A stretch of DNA of 64,000 nucleotides from Rhizopus arrhizus (GCA_024220505.1 JAKZZE010000036.1:372001-436000); one strand, 5' to 3'; positions 29,791-41,477 are shown, numbered from the stretch's first letter. Translations and numbers: made by a program. Notes: a model not told the origin generated them from the letters alone.

Positions 29791-30650
29791 TCACATGCAT
29801 TTAAAAAATAAATACTCACACGCAAGAAGTAATGGCCAATGAAAAACCTTAAACTTGAAACACAGAAATGTCTTTTTTAAACTTTTCTCTTTTTTTCTTT
29901 TTCTTTTTTTTTTCTTCTTCATTGTTTTTGTTAGAAACTGCTCTTCTTTCACTTGGTAAGTCTGCTTTTGTCACGATCTGTGGTATTTGCCTCTGTATAA
30001 ACTACCCATACTGTATGGACGCGTTGTTCTAATTGAAGGCGTGTATCATGCTCATAGTTCAGCGCGGGGGTTTGATTAGCTTATCGACGTTATCCAGCAG
30101 CGTGGTTGTAACAAACAGGTTATTTCTTGCCTGCCAATCCAGCAGTAATGCGGTTACAAACAAAATGCTGACGCTTTTGTGTGGGAATATGAAACAAAAA
30201 TCTATTTCTGGTAACCTGACAGATCATCACAATCGTTCTTTATTGAGTGACGACTAGTGCGGACTGCAAAAAGGGTCGTGTTTGGGTTCATCACTAGTTT
30301 GCTATTGTCAACTTGGCTGTGCGGATAGACTGTGGGTGGGCTGGATCCTCCCCTTTTATTTCATTTGCCAGAAAGCGGCTTAGGCCCAAATGCGATCCCT
30401 CAAGATGGATAAGTTTTAGGGATAGGACTTGATTCATCAAGGGTAGGAATCAGAAGATCCGTTCGCGCGTATCGTATCTCCCTTGAGGCTAGTCAGCTTG
30501 AGGTATCGTGTTGACACTTGGATACTTTTTGCTATCACCTCTCGATTTTGGGGTCAGACGTACTTTTACCTTCTCGAGGTTGACTCTGTTAATCAAAACT
30601 GGCTTTGTAAAAAAGAAAAAGTTTTGAGAACTAAGAAAAGTACTTTTGTT
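29791..30650 (+). repeat. Copy 2 of the ~860 bp dispersed repeat (inverted relative to 9.8-10.66 kb)
   Basis: Starts at TCACATGCATTT and ends around AAAAGTACTTTTG. It matches the minus strand of 9799-10660 closely. Sequence on both outer sides differs between the copies, which shows two insertion sites. No protein domain is recognisable and no terminal repeats are visible. Confidence 0.85.
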
Positions 30651-31637
30651 ATGTATATTCATTTTCATACAATCCAATATGCTTTTTTGATATCATCCAA
30701 GTAGAAGGCTATACAAATATAGGATTGCCATACAGCTCCTATCTATTTGCTTTTACAATCATTAATTGATTAATGATGCTTGGTATTAGGAGTCTTCTTA
30801 CTGATTACGTGATGCGATGTATGTTAGACTACAGCATATTCCTTTAATTGTAAACAAAACCCTTAATTTAATAAGAGAGATTATATTTCACATTTCTCAC
30901 AATTGTATAAATACCCATAATCTTTTATTTGAATAAATATCAGTCTATTGCCAAGTATCATCCTCTCTATTAGGCTGTCTGTCTATTCTTATTTTTACTT
31001 GTCTGTCTCGTTCTTACTGATCAACTATTGTAAGTCCTATTTGCAGTTCAGAACTTCAAACCTCTCTTGTCCTATTTTACTTGTCTATCCAAACTTCTTA
31101 GTTCCTGTCTGGTTCTCTCTCTCTCTTTCTCTCTCTCTCTGGCTTAACAAATCAATTTATTACAAATTCTCAAGTCTCATTTGTTTTGTACAAGTAGAGT
31201 TCACGTATTTTATGCTTGAATCGATTTCTACGCCTAAATAATTCTCACCAAGCTTACAAACTGAAAGGGAATTGTCTTAACTATTCTCTCTGCTCTAGGT
31301 TCATTCTTGATCAACTCTAGATCATCAAAGAAATTTGATAGCCCTCATATCTCCTCAAAGATCTCAAGTACTCTGAAAGATTGCATGCTGAACAATGATG
31401 GTTATTTCTATTTGGTATTTTAAAGTATTTATCGACATGAGTAAACACAAGCATTTAAGCCATGCTTGAGCAAAAACAATAATATTTATTAGTTTGGCTT
31501 GAGGTAAGATAATCTTTATTCTCTAGGTGCTCATTGAATACCCCTTTTTTAAGCTTTATGTGTATCTTTTCTGTATATAATATACTGCAACGATAGTCTC
31601 AAAAGCATGTAAAGGGCAAATCCTGTCTTTTTGACAG

Positions 31638-31690
<53 letters not shown>

Positions 31691-32042
31691 GGTGAGAATA
31701 AAAACTTTGATGCATCTTTTTCAAACAAAGCCAAATATCACGTTGTACATTGCGTTACTCAACACTTATTTTCCTTTTACGGTGAGCTAAATGCAATTGT
31801 TGTAGATAAAGTCAAAAAAGCTCTTATTGCTCTATTGATTCACAATAAACTCTATATAAAACGTCAAATGCTATATGTATTTAACTTTATACTTAATTCT
31901 TATCATTCATAATCTATTTCTTGCAATTCATTGTTATTCCCTTCTCTCCTTTTGTAGTCACATGATTCTATCTATAAAATTTCACTCTCATTCTACTATA
32001 TTTTTCTTTTTCTTCATTTTCAAAAAAAAAACCCCTCTTCCA
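30651..32042. other. Intergenic with a 49-A run
   Basis: No gene. It contains a TCTC-rich stretch (31115-31140) and a 49-base poly-A tract (31640-31688). The leader just before the NST1-like ATG ends in a pyrimidine-rich run followed by A's. Confidence 0.5.
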
Positions 32043-34148
32043 ATGACTATACCAACTAAACGAAAATCTTCTGTTACAAAGAAATCAACTCGCTTAAACA
32101 AAAATGATGCCAAAAATGATATTTGGAATAATACAAACCATACAGAAGAACGTCAAAAGATTAGGGAATTTTGGATTCATTTAAGTGAAGAAGAAAGAAG
32201 GTCACTTGTAAAAGTAGAAAAGGAAACTGTGCTTCGAAGAATGAAGGAACAACAAAAACATACCTGTAATTGTTCAGTCTGCGGCAAAAAGAGGTAAAGA
32301 AGTCATTTATTTAAACAAAAAGGAAACTCATTTTCATGTAGCTCTGTAATTGAAGAAGAGCTGGAAACACTCTATGATGCTTATTATGAAGAATTAGAAA
32401 AGTACGCTTATCGTCAGCAACAACAACAAAAAATAATTCAAGAACAAGAAACGAGCTCTGATGAAGAAGAAGAACGTAATGTTAGTATAAGAATAAAAAA
32501 CACATTGACAGTAAAAGGTACACATAAATTGTAATCCTTCTTTTTTTTTGTTACTTATTGAGGCAGGAAACGTTATTACTTTGGCGGATGATTTGATGAA
32601 AAATGATGGCAGAAAATTCCTAGAAATGATGGAAAGAATTACGGATCAAAAATTGAAAAGAGAACGGGAATTACAAAGCGAAGATGACGATGACGTGTAT
32701 AGCGAAGAAATGAATGAGGATGATGATGAATTATACGAAGATGACGAAGATGATGACGAGGATGACGACGATGATTACATAAAGACAGAAGAGCAAAAGA
32801 TGGAAGAAGGCAAGAAAATGTTTCAAGTCTTTGCTGCACGAATGTTTGAACAACGCGTAATGCAAGCTTACAGAGAAAAAGTAGCACAAGACAGACAGCG
32901 GCGTTTAATTGAGGAATTAGAAGAAGAGGATAGGTTACGTCAAGAAAGGGAGCTGAAGAAGCAACGTGAAAGGGAAAGGAAAAAGGAGACTAAACGATTA
33001 GAAAAGCTGAGGCAAGAGCAAGAAAGATTAGAGATGGAGGCGAAAAAGAAACAAGAAGAGGATGAAAAACAACGTAAATTAAAGGAGATTCAAGAGCAAG
33101 AAAGAAAGCGTAGAGAAGAGGAAAAGAAACAGAGGGGAGTAGAAAAACAAAGAAAGGAGACAGAACGACAAAGAAAAGAGGAAGAAAGAAGAAAAAGAGA
33201 GCAAGAGGAATTAGAACGGAAAAAGAAAGAAGAGGAAGAAAATAGGCTTAAAGAAGAAGAAAAGAGAAAAGAAGAGGAAATAAAGAGAAAGAGAAATGAA
33301 GAATTAGAAAAAGAAAACAGACGAGAAGAAGAGTCAAGGAGAAGATGTGAATCGAAAAAAAACAACCAAAGAAACGAAGAGTTTACGAAGCCACTTGATA
33401 CATTGAATACGCCTAGTACTACCATTGAAAAACCACGTAAAAGCTCGGCTGCTGGTCCTATCGGTGGACCTATTATGAAGGGTAGATCATCAACAGCAGA
33501 TTGCCAGCAACAACTTTATGATGAACATTCTTTCTTTACCAATTATCTGTTTGGACAAGCTTCTTTAAATCAAGGTAAATTTCGTATTTTTACGTATATC
33601 CTTGTGTTAAGACTTGGCATAGACGATCATTGTAAAAGTAAAAGACGTATTTCATATGGAAACATTCATCAAAATTGGACAAATGGATGGACAATATTAT
33701 CTGATACAGTGCATGAAAAATTATTTGGCGATGTGATTGTAAAGAAGTGATAAACTGGGTTGTTTTATATTTTTAACCTGTTGGTGTATAGGCTGATCGA
33801 AGTACTATGATTTTATCAAGAGCAAAAGAAGCATATTTGAGATTAAATGAGATAGCAGAATCCAAATACAGGATAACACCCAATTACCATTCACTTACAC
33901 ATTTACAAGGAATGATGGATAATATGGTACTTGATAATATTACGATCGATACATTTGAATTATACGAGACACTAAATAATTCAAAATCAAGTGAATTTGA
34001 ATGTGTTTATAATCAGCAACAAGGTTATCTTGTTCGCTTAATGAACATAAGACCAAGATCATCTTCTATACCTGCGCATATTCCCTCACTAACAACATCA
34101 TCCACTAACTATGCATTTAATACTAACAGTTCAAATGGAATATTTTAA
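32043..34148 (+). CDS. NST1: NST1-like stress response protein
   Basis: Five exons join in frame (32043-32293, 32342-32517, 32567-33574, 33623-33738, 33792-34148), giving 635 residues. The N-terminal block has the Nst1 hallmark: [19 protein letters not shown], then [10 protein letters not shown], which looks like a small Cys-based metal site, then [17 protein letters not shown]. After an acidic tract (about residues 200-225, DDDDEDDD type) comes a ~200-residue, highly charged Arg/Glu/Lys coiled coil, also typical. Yeast Nst1 influences salt tolerance and forms cytoplasmic condensates; its exact role is unclear. The 3' exons encode a moderately conserved-looking tail. The fourth exon was set by frame only and is the weakest part. 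The gene converges with a DEF1-like gene, with only 23 bp between stops. Confidence 0.85.
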
Positions 34149-34171
34149 ATATACAAATAAAAAACCTTTTT

Positions 34172-35378
34172 TTATTGATTCCAATATTGCTGTTGTTGAT
34201 TATAAGAATACATTGATGTATTTAAGTAGTTTTGTGATTGTTGCTCTTGTTGTTGCCGTTGCTGCTGCTGCTTTTCACCTCGTTGAAGCAATGGTATATT
34301 GTCATTGCCGTTATATTGATTTGAATAAAAGGATGGATTTGAAAATAATGATGGTTGTTGATAAGTATTGAATGGTAAACAGTAAGGATAGAATGCATTA
34401 TTATTACCATACAATGTTTGCTGATTATAAAACAAGTAATTACTGCTATTATTCACTGGTGTATTGTAATAATTCATTAAAGAAGAATTCTTTTGTTGAT
34501 CGAATCCACCATAAATACTATAATCTAATGTATTTGGTTCTTCTTTTTTAGGTTTAATGGAATCAAACAAATCATTCACAGTTGTTATTTTTGGTTGCCT
34601 TGGTTACGAAATTAATTAAATCATATTCGTCCAATCAGAACAAACACACTTACTTTTCTTCATTTAAATTTAATTTATGAAAATCCAATGAGATGTCATT
34701 GTCTTTATTACTGTTATTGTATGCTTCTTTACTATTTGAAAATAACTGTTGCCGTTGTTGGTTATTACCATTATTGTTAGTTCCTTCTTCATCGCTTGCA
34801 GCTTTATCGCTAGATCTAAAAAAGAAAAGCGTCAAAATAATAATGATTTTCTTTTTTTTTAAAGACTGACTCTTGTAATAAACTAGCCCATGTTTTTGGT
34901 GTATTCTTTATCGGTACTTTCTTCCATGAGTCTGATTTTGTTGTTAAAGCTGTTGACCAATGATCTGTTGTCATTGACTTTTTAACTGTGTTATTCCATG
35001 ATTGGGGCTTTTTATTACTATTCGGTCGTTGTTTAATACTGTTTGCTTTTGGTTTAATTGTGCTTTCTGATATTGTAGGTTTGTTTAGATTATTATTAAC
35101 TGATGCTGCTTCCTTTTTCGATTTCTTTGTCTTTACTTCATCCCATTGGTTAACCTGGCCTATACATCAAACTTTAATATTTCTTTGACATTATGTATAA
35201 AATTTTCTATACCTATACTTATTCTGTCAATAGCTAATTCCAAGTCTCCATTTGCATCTTGAAGAGTGAATAAAAGATCTTCTTCTGACCAATCTGCAAA
35301 TAACTCTTCCAGCATAGATAATTGTGAAGCATATTCTACTTTAAGATTCTTAAAATCATTCTTTTCTGCTGTACTCAT
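34172..35378 (-). CDS. DEF1: DEF1-like protein: N-terminal CUE domain and Asn/Gln-rich tail
   Basis: Four minus-strand exons (35378-35213, 35159-34871, 34815-34654, 34598-34172) join in frame to 347 residues. The N-terminus is a CUE-type ubiquitin-binding domain (LSMLEELFADWSEEDLLFTL, then GDLELAIDRIS). It is followed by GQVNQWDEVKTKKSKK, a combination characteristic of Def1, which recruits Elongin-cullin ligase to stalled RNA polymerase II. The remainder is Ser/Asn-rich and ends in a Gln-rich segment (QQQQRQQQEQQ). Yeast Def1 (738 residues) has a longer Q-rich tail, so this is a short version. The first ATG immediately precedes the CUE domain. Confidence 0.85.
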
Positions 35379-36955
35379 TTTTTATTTTAAGAAGAAACAA
35401 AGTGTTTCTATTCTAAAAAATTCTAATTTGTTATTGAAAGTGAAGATTGTTTGTATTAAAGTTCAGCTCCATTATTCTAAAAGTAGTAATAATTTTTTTG
35501 ATCTACTCCTTGGCGTTACCTTTATCACTATATTTATTCTATAAATTGTCAGAAGATTCTTGATTTATACTAAGACTTGCCAAAGCTCTTTTAATTAAGT
35601 TCAAAAAGTACTAAAGTAGGCATTATAATCTTTCATTTGTTTTACTACTTGTATTGCTTATGTAAAGAACAAGAGGTGTTCTAAAAAAGATTTACAGTTT
35701 ATATCAATGATTTAGTCTATATTTTTTAAGTGGTAATAAATTAAAAAAAAAAACATGCCATGTAATAATAAAACGCAAATCTATAACTGATTGCTTCGTT
35801 GGTAAACTGCTTCATAACATTGCAAGTAAAAAAAAACATCCGACCTTTCTGCTGAAAGAATAACAAATATTGAGATTTCGAGTAGCCCAGGATTTCAACA
35901 GTAGTTGATTTTCTGGTTGAGAAAGTATCGAAAGGTAATATTGAACGGTATAGTTTAAGACTATACGCATATAATTAATCTTTAATACATCAAAAAACGC
36001 TGTTATCATCAATCATTTTTATGTTATTTTTGTATAATGAAGAATGTATTTCATTTTCAATAGGAATAGGATACTAACTACTTCTATATAAAGAAAAGAT
36101 AGAAGGTAAAATAGTTTACGTTTCAGGCTTTTATTTGTATAGAAAATTTATTATTTCACTGTGTTTATTTATAAAATATATCTTTACTTGGCTTGGTCTG
36201 CAATTTAGTCAATAAAAATTATCGTAACAATACAGTATTTCACCACCAACTCTAATTTACAATCACACATTGAACCAAATTGCATTCTAATTTTATTTTC
36301 ACATTTTCTTAACAAAAATGCTTCTTTTTTATTTTCTTTACTTTAAATTGTCTTCCTTTGACTCAATATTTGTTAATAAATGAATGATTATGGATTTTTT
36401 GAATTGGATAATATCCATTTTTAATAGTAATCTCATCAGTTTACATTACTTTTACCTTTAAATGAAATGCAGTCTATGCAAACTTCATTTCTTTCATTGT
36501 TCAATATATACGATCGCTCTTTAGCACGCGTAATGTCAGAAATAATTACGGGGAGTTAAAAAAACTGTGTCAGTGTTCTTCCTAAATATGGTTTTGCTAC
36601 CATTACACTGGTCTGCTAAGTAAAATGCTTCATTTCATACATCATATGAAAGCACTAGTCCTGATGTATAATACAATATAGAAATAGTATTACTTTTTAA
36701 ATATTTGCTCACTAAAACTTATAAAATTACTGCAGTCGGTGCACTGAAACGGTTTTTTAACTCCATTAAAAAAACATAAATACCAATTACAATTATGCAG
36801 ACTTCATTTTTCACTTATGCAATACACATAAAGTTAGGGGAAGAGTATAATACTTTGCACTTATTAAAGAACAAGTATATAAACTCGTTATTTTATTAAT
36901 AGTCGCGTAACAAATTTCATCCTTTTTCATTTAACATTTTCAACCCAATCTTTAT
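35379..36955. other. Intergenic, AT-rich
   Basis: No supported gene. It marks the border between the housekeeping block and the transposon-rich part of the window. Confidence 0.5.
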
Positions 36956-36961
36956 TAGAAA

Positions 36962-37107
36962 TGATTCGCTCCATTTTCAAGATACTCAAAATGATTTGAG
37001 ATTGCTCTTAGAGTCTGACTTGTCTTATGAAGAGATTGCTAGTCGCTTGACTCTCTCTAAAGCCACTGTTCATCGATATTGCAAAAAATGGAATATCCAA
37101 AGATGAA
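36962..37107 (+). pseudogene. Helix-turn-helix fragment of a transposase or integrase
   Basis: One frame reads DLRLLLESDLSYEEIASRLT and then LSKATVHRYCKKWNIQR before a stop. This is a clear helix-turn-helix of the type at the N-terminus of Tc1/IS630-like transposases. No in-frame ATG and no catalytic part follow; an LTR-like repeat starts about 25 bp later. Confidence 0.55.
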
Positions 37108-37129
37108 GTGTTTTAAGTATAAAAAATAG

Positions 37130-38340
37130 GATAAAGAAGAATTAACGAGACCGAACAATAGTTCTAAAGTCGAATACTTTTATTAAAGAAATATTTCAAG
37201 GTTATTTATATTAGTTGATGTCGTATTTACTCTAATAATTTCCTTAATGTCGTGTGAGATCACTCAAAAGATTCTTAAAATTAATAATTTGACTGTATAT
37301 CATATATAGCACTTCGTGCTATGTATGATAAACAGCCCACACAATTTATACCGTACTACCTCGGACCCTAAATCATATTGTTATATTCTAAGACGTAGTT
37401 TGTATTGAATGGGCTCTCTCTCTCGTCCTTACTCAATAAAGAGGTTCAAGAGACTCATCGATTATTTGATTTATTTGTTAATTTTATTAATCGAGGGAAA
37501 TAACACGCCTATTCCACAGTTGAGCAAGACCTGAGATTAGATGACAAAAATAGTTACGACCGATATGATTTGACATGTATAAGAAAAATTCTATAGACTG
37601 ATGTTAATAATTGTTATGCTCTGGTAAACTAATTAAGGATAACAATAAAACCAAAGAATAATTTTTGAGGCTGAACTTTATTTAAGACAATCTTAATTGT
37701 TAAAAAGAAATCATTACAAAGTCTACTATTTATATTCTTCTATCAGGGCGGGTAAATGAGTAGTTATGAGCGTAGATCCAATAATTGACATGTTTGATTG
37801 AAGAATGATCACTGAATCGATTATGAAAATTTTTAATTCGTTGTTTTTATAGATCTTATTGTTCTTTAACTGATCTGGGAGAATTGTCCCGTCTTCATTG
37901 AGAGGAAAGATATATTTATATGAAATGCCTCCAGTCAGATCAAAGTTGACTAGGTACCTGATCCATTATTATTCATTTACAGAAATGATGAATAGTAAAG
38001 ATCATGACTTATTTATTGTTCATGTTTACTTTATAGAATGAATCTAATTGTGATAGTTTTATATAAAAAAGAAGAAGAATATATTTTATTTGATACAGAT
38101 TTAAATTATTATCTTTTATCAATTTTAATATACTTCTTTTAGTTGTGATTATTCAATGTCCGTTATGATCAGACGCTGTTCTACAACAATAATCAACTGT
38201 TGAGATGAAAGTGAAACTTGGCTGTTTAGGGCAGTGATAATTATCAGGTTCTATTCTTATTCAAACTCATTTGTAAAAGATTTAGTCCAGAATGATAAGA
38301 CTGTATCTTATTGACATGTCAAAACATGACACCTATGAAA
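37130..38340 (+). repeat. Long copy of an LTR-like dispersed repeat
   Basis: Shares its beginning, middle and end blocks with 14335-14625 (see that entry), but is about four times longer. A sub-block at 37657-37700 (gaggctgaactttatttaag) echoes the start block (taaagtcgaatactttta), so it may have an internal duplication. It runs directly into a 120-residue ORF. Confidence 0.55.
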
Positions 38341-38678
38341 GAGAGTTTGCAATCCCAGAAGAAATTCTCGAGGACTTGGACAACACATCCAAGACTAACT
38401 TCCATCAACAGTTCAAGAAGTACCAAAAGTCCCTACCCAAATACCAAAAGACTCGATGGACGTCCGCAGAAACAATCAAGAAATGTTTCCATGCCGATCT
38501 CAAGCGAGAAAATCTTGACAGCTACCAAGTCATCTCCAGTCACTACAAACATTCTGACAAACTTAGAACAGCCGGAGCAGCTGCGACAGAGATCTTCGAA
38601 GAACTCCGAAGTTTCATTAGTACCGAAGACAGTATCTTCGCAAACGTATTTGTTGTATCCACACAACTAGTAAAGTGA
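38316..38678 (+). CDS. Hypothetical ORF at the edge of a repeat, possibly transposon-derived
   Basis: An open frame of about 120 residues from MSKHDTYEREFAIPEEI. The protein is rich in charged residues with a predicted helical C-terminus (AAATEIFEELRSFIS). Base composition is more GC-rich than the flanks, which suggests past or present coding. Its first ~25 bases overlap the end of the dispersed repeat, also present at 14.6 kb without the ORF. No family recognised. It may be a gag-like or exon fragment of the element. Confidence 0.35.
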   Translation: MSKHDTYEREFAIPEEILEDLDNTSKTNFHQQFKKYQKSLPKYQKTRWTSAETIKKCFHADLKRENLDSYQVISSHYKHSDKLRTAGAAATEIFEELRSFISTEDSIFANVFVVSTQLVK

Positions 38679-38744
38679 ACATTCATGGATAAACGTGATA
38701 TCTCCGCAATAGCCAACTTTGCTCTGTTGTCTCTATCGGCGTTC

Positions 38745-38990
38745 CCACGACTATATCGGAACCTGATTACAACGACGGCAGTTCAATCCAACCTTATTCG
38801 ATAATTATCGTTAGATCAATAATTTATCTACTTCATTGTCCCTTGATTCGTCAAGAAGACAGCGGCTATTGATTATCCACTATCTTTCCTTTATCTTCCC
38901 ATCCTTCCCACATCATTCTTTTAACCGATTGATTGAAATAGCGGTAAAGACCCAGACATCCAAAAAGTATAAATAGTCTCAAATGCTTTT
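38745..38990 (+). repeat. Promoter-like repeat shared with the element C transposase upstream region
   Basis: Matches 55370-55612 in order: a TATCGGAACCTG block, a GATTCGTCAAGAAGACA block, TTATCCA-TATCTTTCC and CATCTTCCCATCC-type blocks, a CCGAT-ATTGAAATA block, then TATAAATA (38968-38975). At 55 kb the same order precedes the element C transposase ATG. Here no transposase follows. Confidence 0.6.
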
Positions 38991-39010
38991 TATTAATAAA
39001 GTAATATATA

Positions 39011-39588
39011 CAGTAGGTGAAAAAATACGAGCAACCTCTGTTCGATTTGTGTTCATATCTTTTTATTTTCGTGTGTACATTCGCCAGAGCTTTGATATCA
39101 CACAAACTAATTAAGACAACAAAGATACATACAATACACTAAAGAGATTGACTGTACTTGAAGTACAAGCTTTTTAAAAAGAGAAAGACAGTCATAAAAA
39201 AGCCAATGATGATTTTTCAAAATTCGCTATGTTTATTTGATATTTCCTATATCTTCCCTTTGCTTTAATAAGTGCTTCTACTTTGGCTGGCATACTATTG
39301 ATGTGCCTCTTGCAAGCATTTGCATTGAGTTTATTTCGCTCTACATCCACTAATTCCTAAATCTTTCTGACACCTCTTTCTCCGACTTCATATGGTGGCA
39401 GATTAAGTTTGAGCTGATGCCAAACATGCTTTATATGATTTAAATCCAGACTTTGACCACACCAATAATTTATATACCTTACACTGATACCGCATACCTA
39501 TACAGCTATGACTTTTAATTTATGCTTTACGCCGCTATCACTCTGAAGGTATACATCAGACGTCTTCAAATAATGGTACTCTAACGTA
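39011..39588 (-). mobile_element. Truncated Tc1/mariner-like element
   Basis: Begins after a TA with CAGTAGGTGAAAAAATACG, a Tc1-type end. On the minus strand at 39225-39480 it encodes the C-terminal end of a transposase: an SLDLNHIKHVWHQLKLNL block (the SPDLNPIEHLW motif, mutated), then ACKRHINSMPAKVEALIKAK. A stop interrupts it. The copy ends where the intact element at 39589 begins; the missing half is not seen beyond 41237. Confidence 0.7.
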
Positions 39589-41235
39589 CAGTTGTTGGAA
39601 TAATTGTTCGGATGTTTTGCAATTTTATACTTTTCGCTTTGTATCTCTGCAATCAGATAGGATAGAGCTACTTACAATACCTCATTAGAAAGCGACGGTT
39701 TTCATATATAACATATAAAAATTTAAGGTTATGGTATTACTTCCATATATAGTAAGGTCAAATTGCGTCAAGCATATGCATTCGAACAATTTTTCCAACT
39801 GAATCATCTTTTATTCAATATCGTGTATAACCGCCTTTAGCTTTAATGACTGCTCTACAACGAGCTGGCATACTCTTGATATATGCTTGGCACTGCTCTT
39901 TAGTAAAAGAGTTCCATTCTTTCTCGATTCTAGACCAGAGATCATGCACTCCTTTAGTCCTACCTTCATACAAACTCAGCCTCAACTTCAAATGGTGCCA
40001 GAGATGCTCTATAGGATTCAAATCAGGACTTTGAGCTGGCCAATTGAAGGTGTGCTCTTCTTTAAACCCATTTTCTTTAAACCAAGCACGAGCAAGCTTC
40101 AATGTGTGCTTAGGATCGTTATCTTGTTGAAAATAGATAGCCTCCTGCTTGTAGCCATAGTAGTTCAGACTGTCCATCAGTGTAGTTGACAGGATATGAA
40201 CATAATCTGATGCCTTCATAGTACCGTCCTCAATTGCGCAGGCATATCCAGGACCATCCCATGTCATACAACCCCAAAGCATCACACTGCCAGCTCCTCC
40301 TTTGACTGTAAGGTCAAGATGATGAAGTTGTAATTTGTCACCAGGTCTTCTCCAAAAGTATTTACAACCATCCGAGCCCCAAACATTAATCTTGGTCTCA
40401 TCAGAGAACACCATACGCCTCCAGTCATCTTCTGTCCAATCTTTGTGAGCTTTAGCCCATTTTAGTCTAGCTTCCATGTGTGATTTTTTGAGGAGAGGTT
40501 TTTTCTTCTTAATTTGGGTACTGAAACCCATGTTGTGAAGCATTTTTACTGTACCAAAATAGCCTATCTTATAGCCAATACTGCTTAAATATGACCATAC
40601 GCTCTTTGCTGTTTGAAGTGAACCATTTATAAGTTCTCTCTTCAAGTAATTCTTTGTCGTTGAGCTTATAGTAGTCTTTCTACCAGCATGACCTCGAGTA
40701 CGTTTAGGTGCATACAAGTTCTTGTACTTGCTCAAAGTGGACCTTGATACTCCTGGAACTCGTTTCATGATTTTTGAGTATGATAAGCCCTTTTTCAACA
40801 ACGACCGGATGCTTTCTTGCTTGCTACGAGATAAAGGGTGTACCATGATATAAAGAAGTATAGGCTGTACAAGATAGAAGGGAAACACTGCAAAATCCAG
40901 CCTTATTTATATATTTTAAGCTCTGACTAAAAGCAAAAGCGCTATTTCATTATTACGTCATTTTGTAATGCTGTATTTGTGACGTCAGAAACGCCAATGA
41001 TATCATCATTATAGAATGCATTGAGTTGGAAAAATTGTTCGAATGCATATGCTTGACGCAATTTGACCTTACTATATATGGAAGTAATACCATAACCTTA
41101 AATTTTTATATGTTATACATGAAAACCGTCGCTTTCTAATGAGGTATTGTACGTAGCTCTATCCTATCTGATTGCAGAGATACAAAGCGAAAAGTATAAA
41201 ATTGCAAAACATCCGAACAATTATTCCAACAACTG
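39589..41235 (-). mobile_element. Apparently intact Tc1/mariner element with 212 bp inverted repeats
   Basis: 1647 bp, flanked on both sides by TA (39587-39588 and 41236-41237), the expected target duplication. The ends read CAGTTGTTGGAATAATTG inward. The terminal inverted repeats (39589-39800 and 41024-41235) differ at only about two positions, so insertion was recent. The outer motif recurs in inverted orientation at the inner edge of each repeat. A full-length transposase frame lies between them. Confidence 0.93.
39815..40888 (-). CDS. Tc1/mariner transposase (DDE_3 type), intact
   Basis: A single uninterrupted frame of 357 residues; the more likely start is the internal MVHPLSRSKQE at 40846 (343 residues), because the preceding 14 residues are hydrophobic and unlike the family. 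Cut-and-paste transposase acting on the flanking repeats. Two N-terminal helix-turn-helix units (GLSYSKIMKRVPGVSRSTL; TAKSVWSYLSSIGYKIGYFG) should bind the ends. Catalytic core: first Asp in VFSDETKINVWG, second in YFQQDNDPKHT, Glu in SPDLNPIEHLW. I count 37 residues between the second Asp and the Glu, not the 34 of classical Tc1. The C-terminal YIKSMPARCRAVIKAKGG block is typical. No frameshift or stop is seen. Confidence 0.93.
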   Translation of the reverse strand: MFPFYLVQPILLYIMVHPLSRSKQESIRSLLKKGLSYSKIMKRVPGVSRSTLSKYKNLYAPKRTRGHAGRKTTISSTTKNYLKRELINGSLQTAKSVWSYLSSIGYKIGYFGTVKMLHNMGFSTQIKKKKPLLKKSHMEARLKWAKAHKDWTEDDWRRMVFSDETKINVWGSDGCKYFWRRPGDKLQLHHLDLTVKGGAGSVMLWGCMTWDGPGYACAIEDGTMKASDYVHILSTTLMDSLNYYGYKQEAIYFQQDNDPKHTLKLARAWFKENGFKEEHTFNWPAQSPDLNPIEHLWHHLKLRLSLYEGRTKGVHDLWSRIEKEWNSFTKEQCQAYIKSMPARCRAVIKAKGGYTRY

Positions 41236-41239
41236 TACA

Positions 41240-41477
41240 AAGGTTTATAGTTCAAAATTATTCTAAAATTTCTTTAGGAACATGGAATGGAATAAAAATG
41301 AATGTAACTCCTGCTCTCAGAACGAAGAAAATGATGCCTTGGTTGCTTATTGAATTTATTTGGCGAAGAAAGCATCATAACGATATATTTAACGGTATAA
41401 TAAATTGCCTTAAGAATGTTAGCTTTGATCGAGCTCAACGTAATCCAGCCTGGCTAACAGAACTTGCTGCAGAATAA
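41240..41477 (+). pseudogene. ISXO2/Merlin-like transposase C-terminal fragment
   Basis: One frame reads GTWNGIKMNVTPALRTKKMM, then PWLLIEFIWRRKHHNDIF. This resembles the end of the ISXO2-like DDE domain (E-x-W...K...L-x-EF-x-WR). It starts right after the Tc1 element and has no catalytic part, so the element is fragmentary. Family assignment is from motif memory only. Confidence 0.45.

Noticed and set aside
31549..31912. ORFs spanning the 49-A run
   Set aside because: They consist largely of poly-Lys or poly-Phe from the homopolymer and have no other support.
32639..33425. Minus-strand Ser/Phe-rich and His/Arg-rich ORFs
   Set aside because: Antisense shadows of the acidic and coiled-coil parts of the NST1-like gene.
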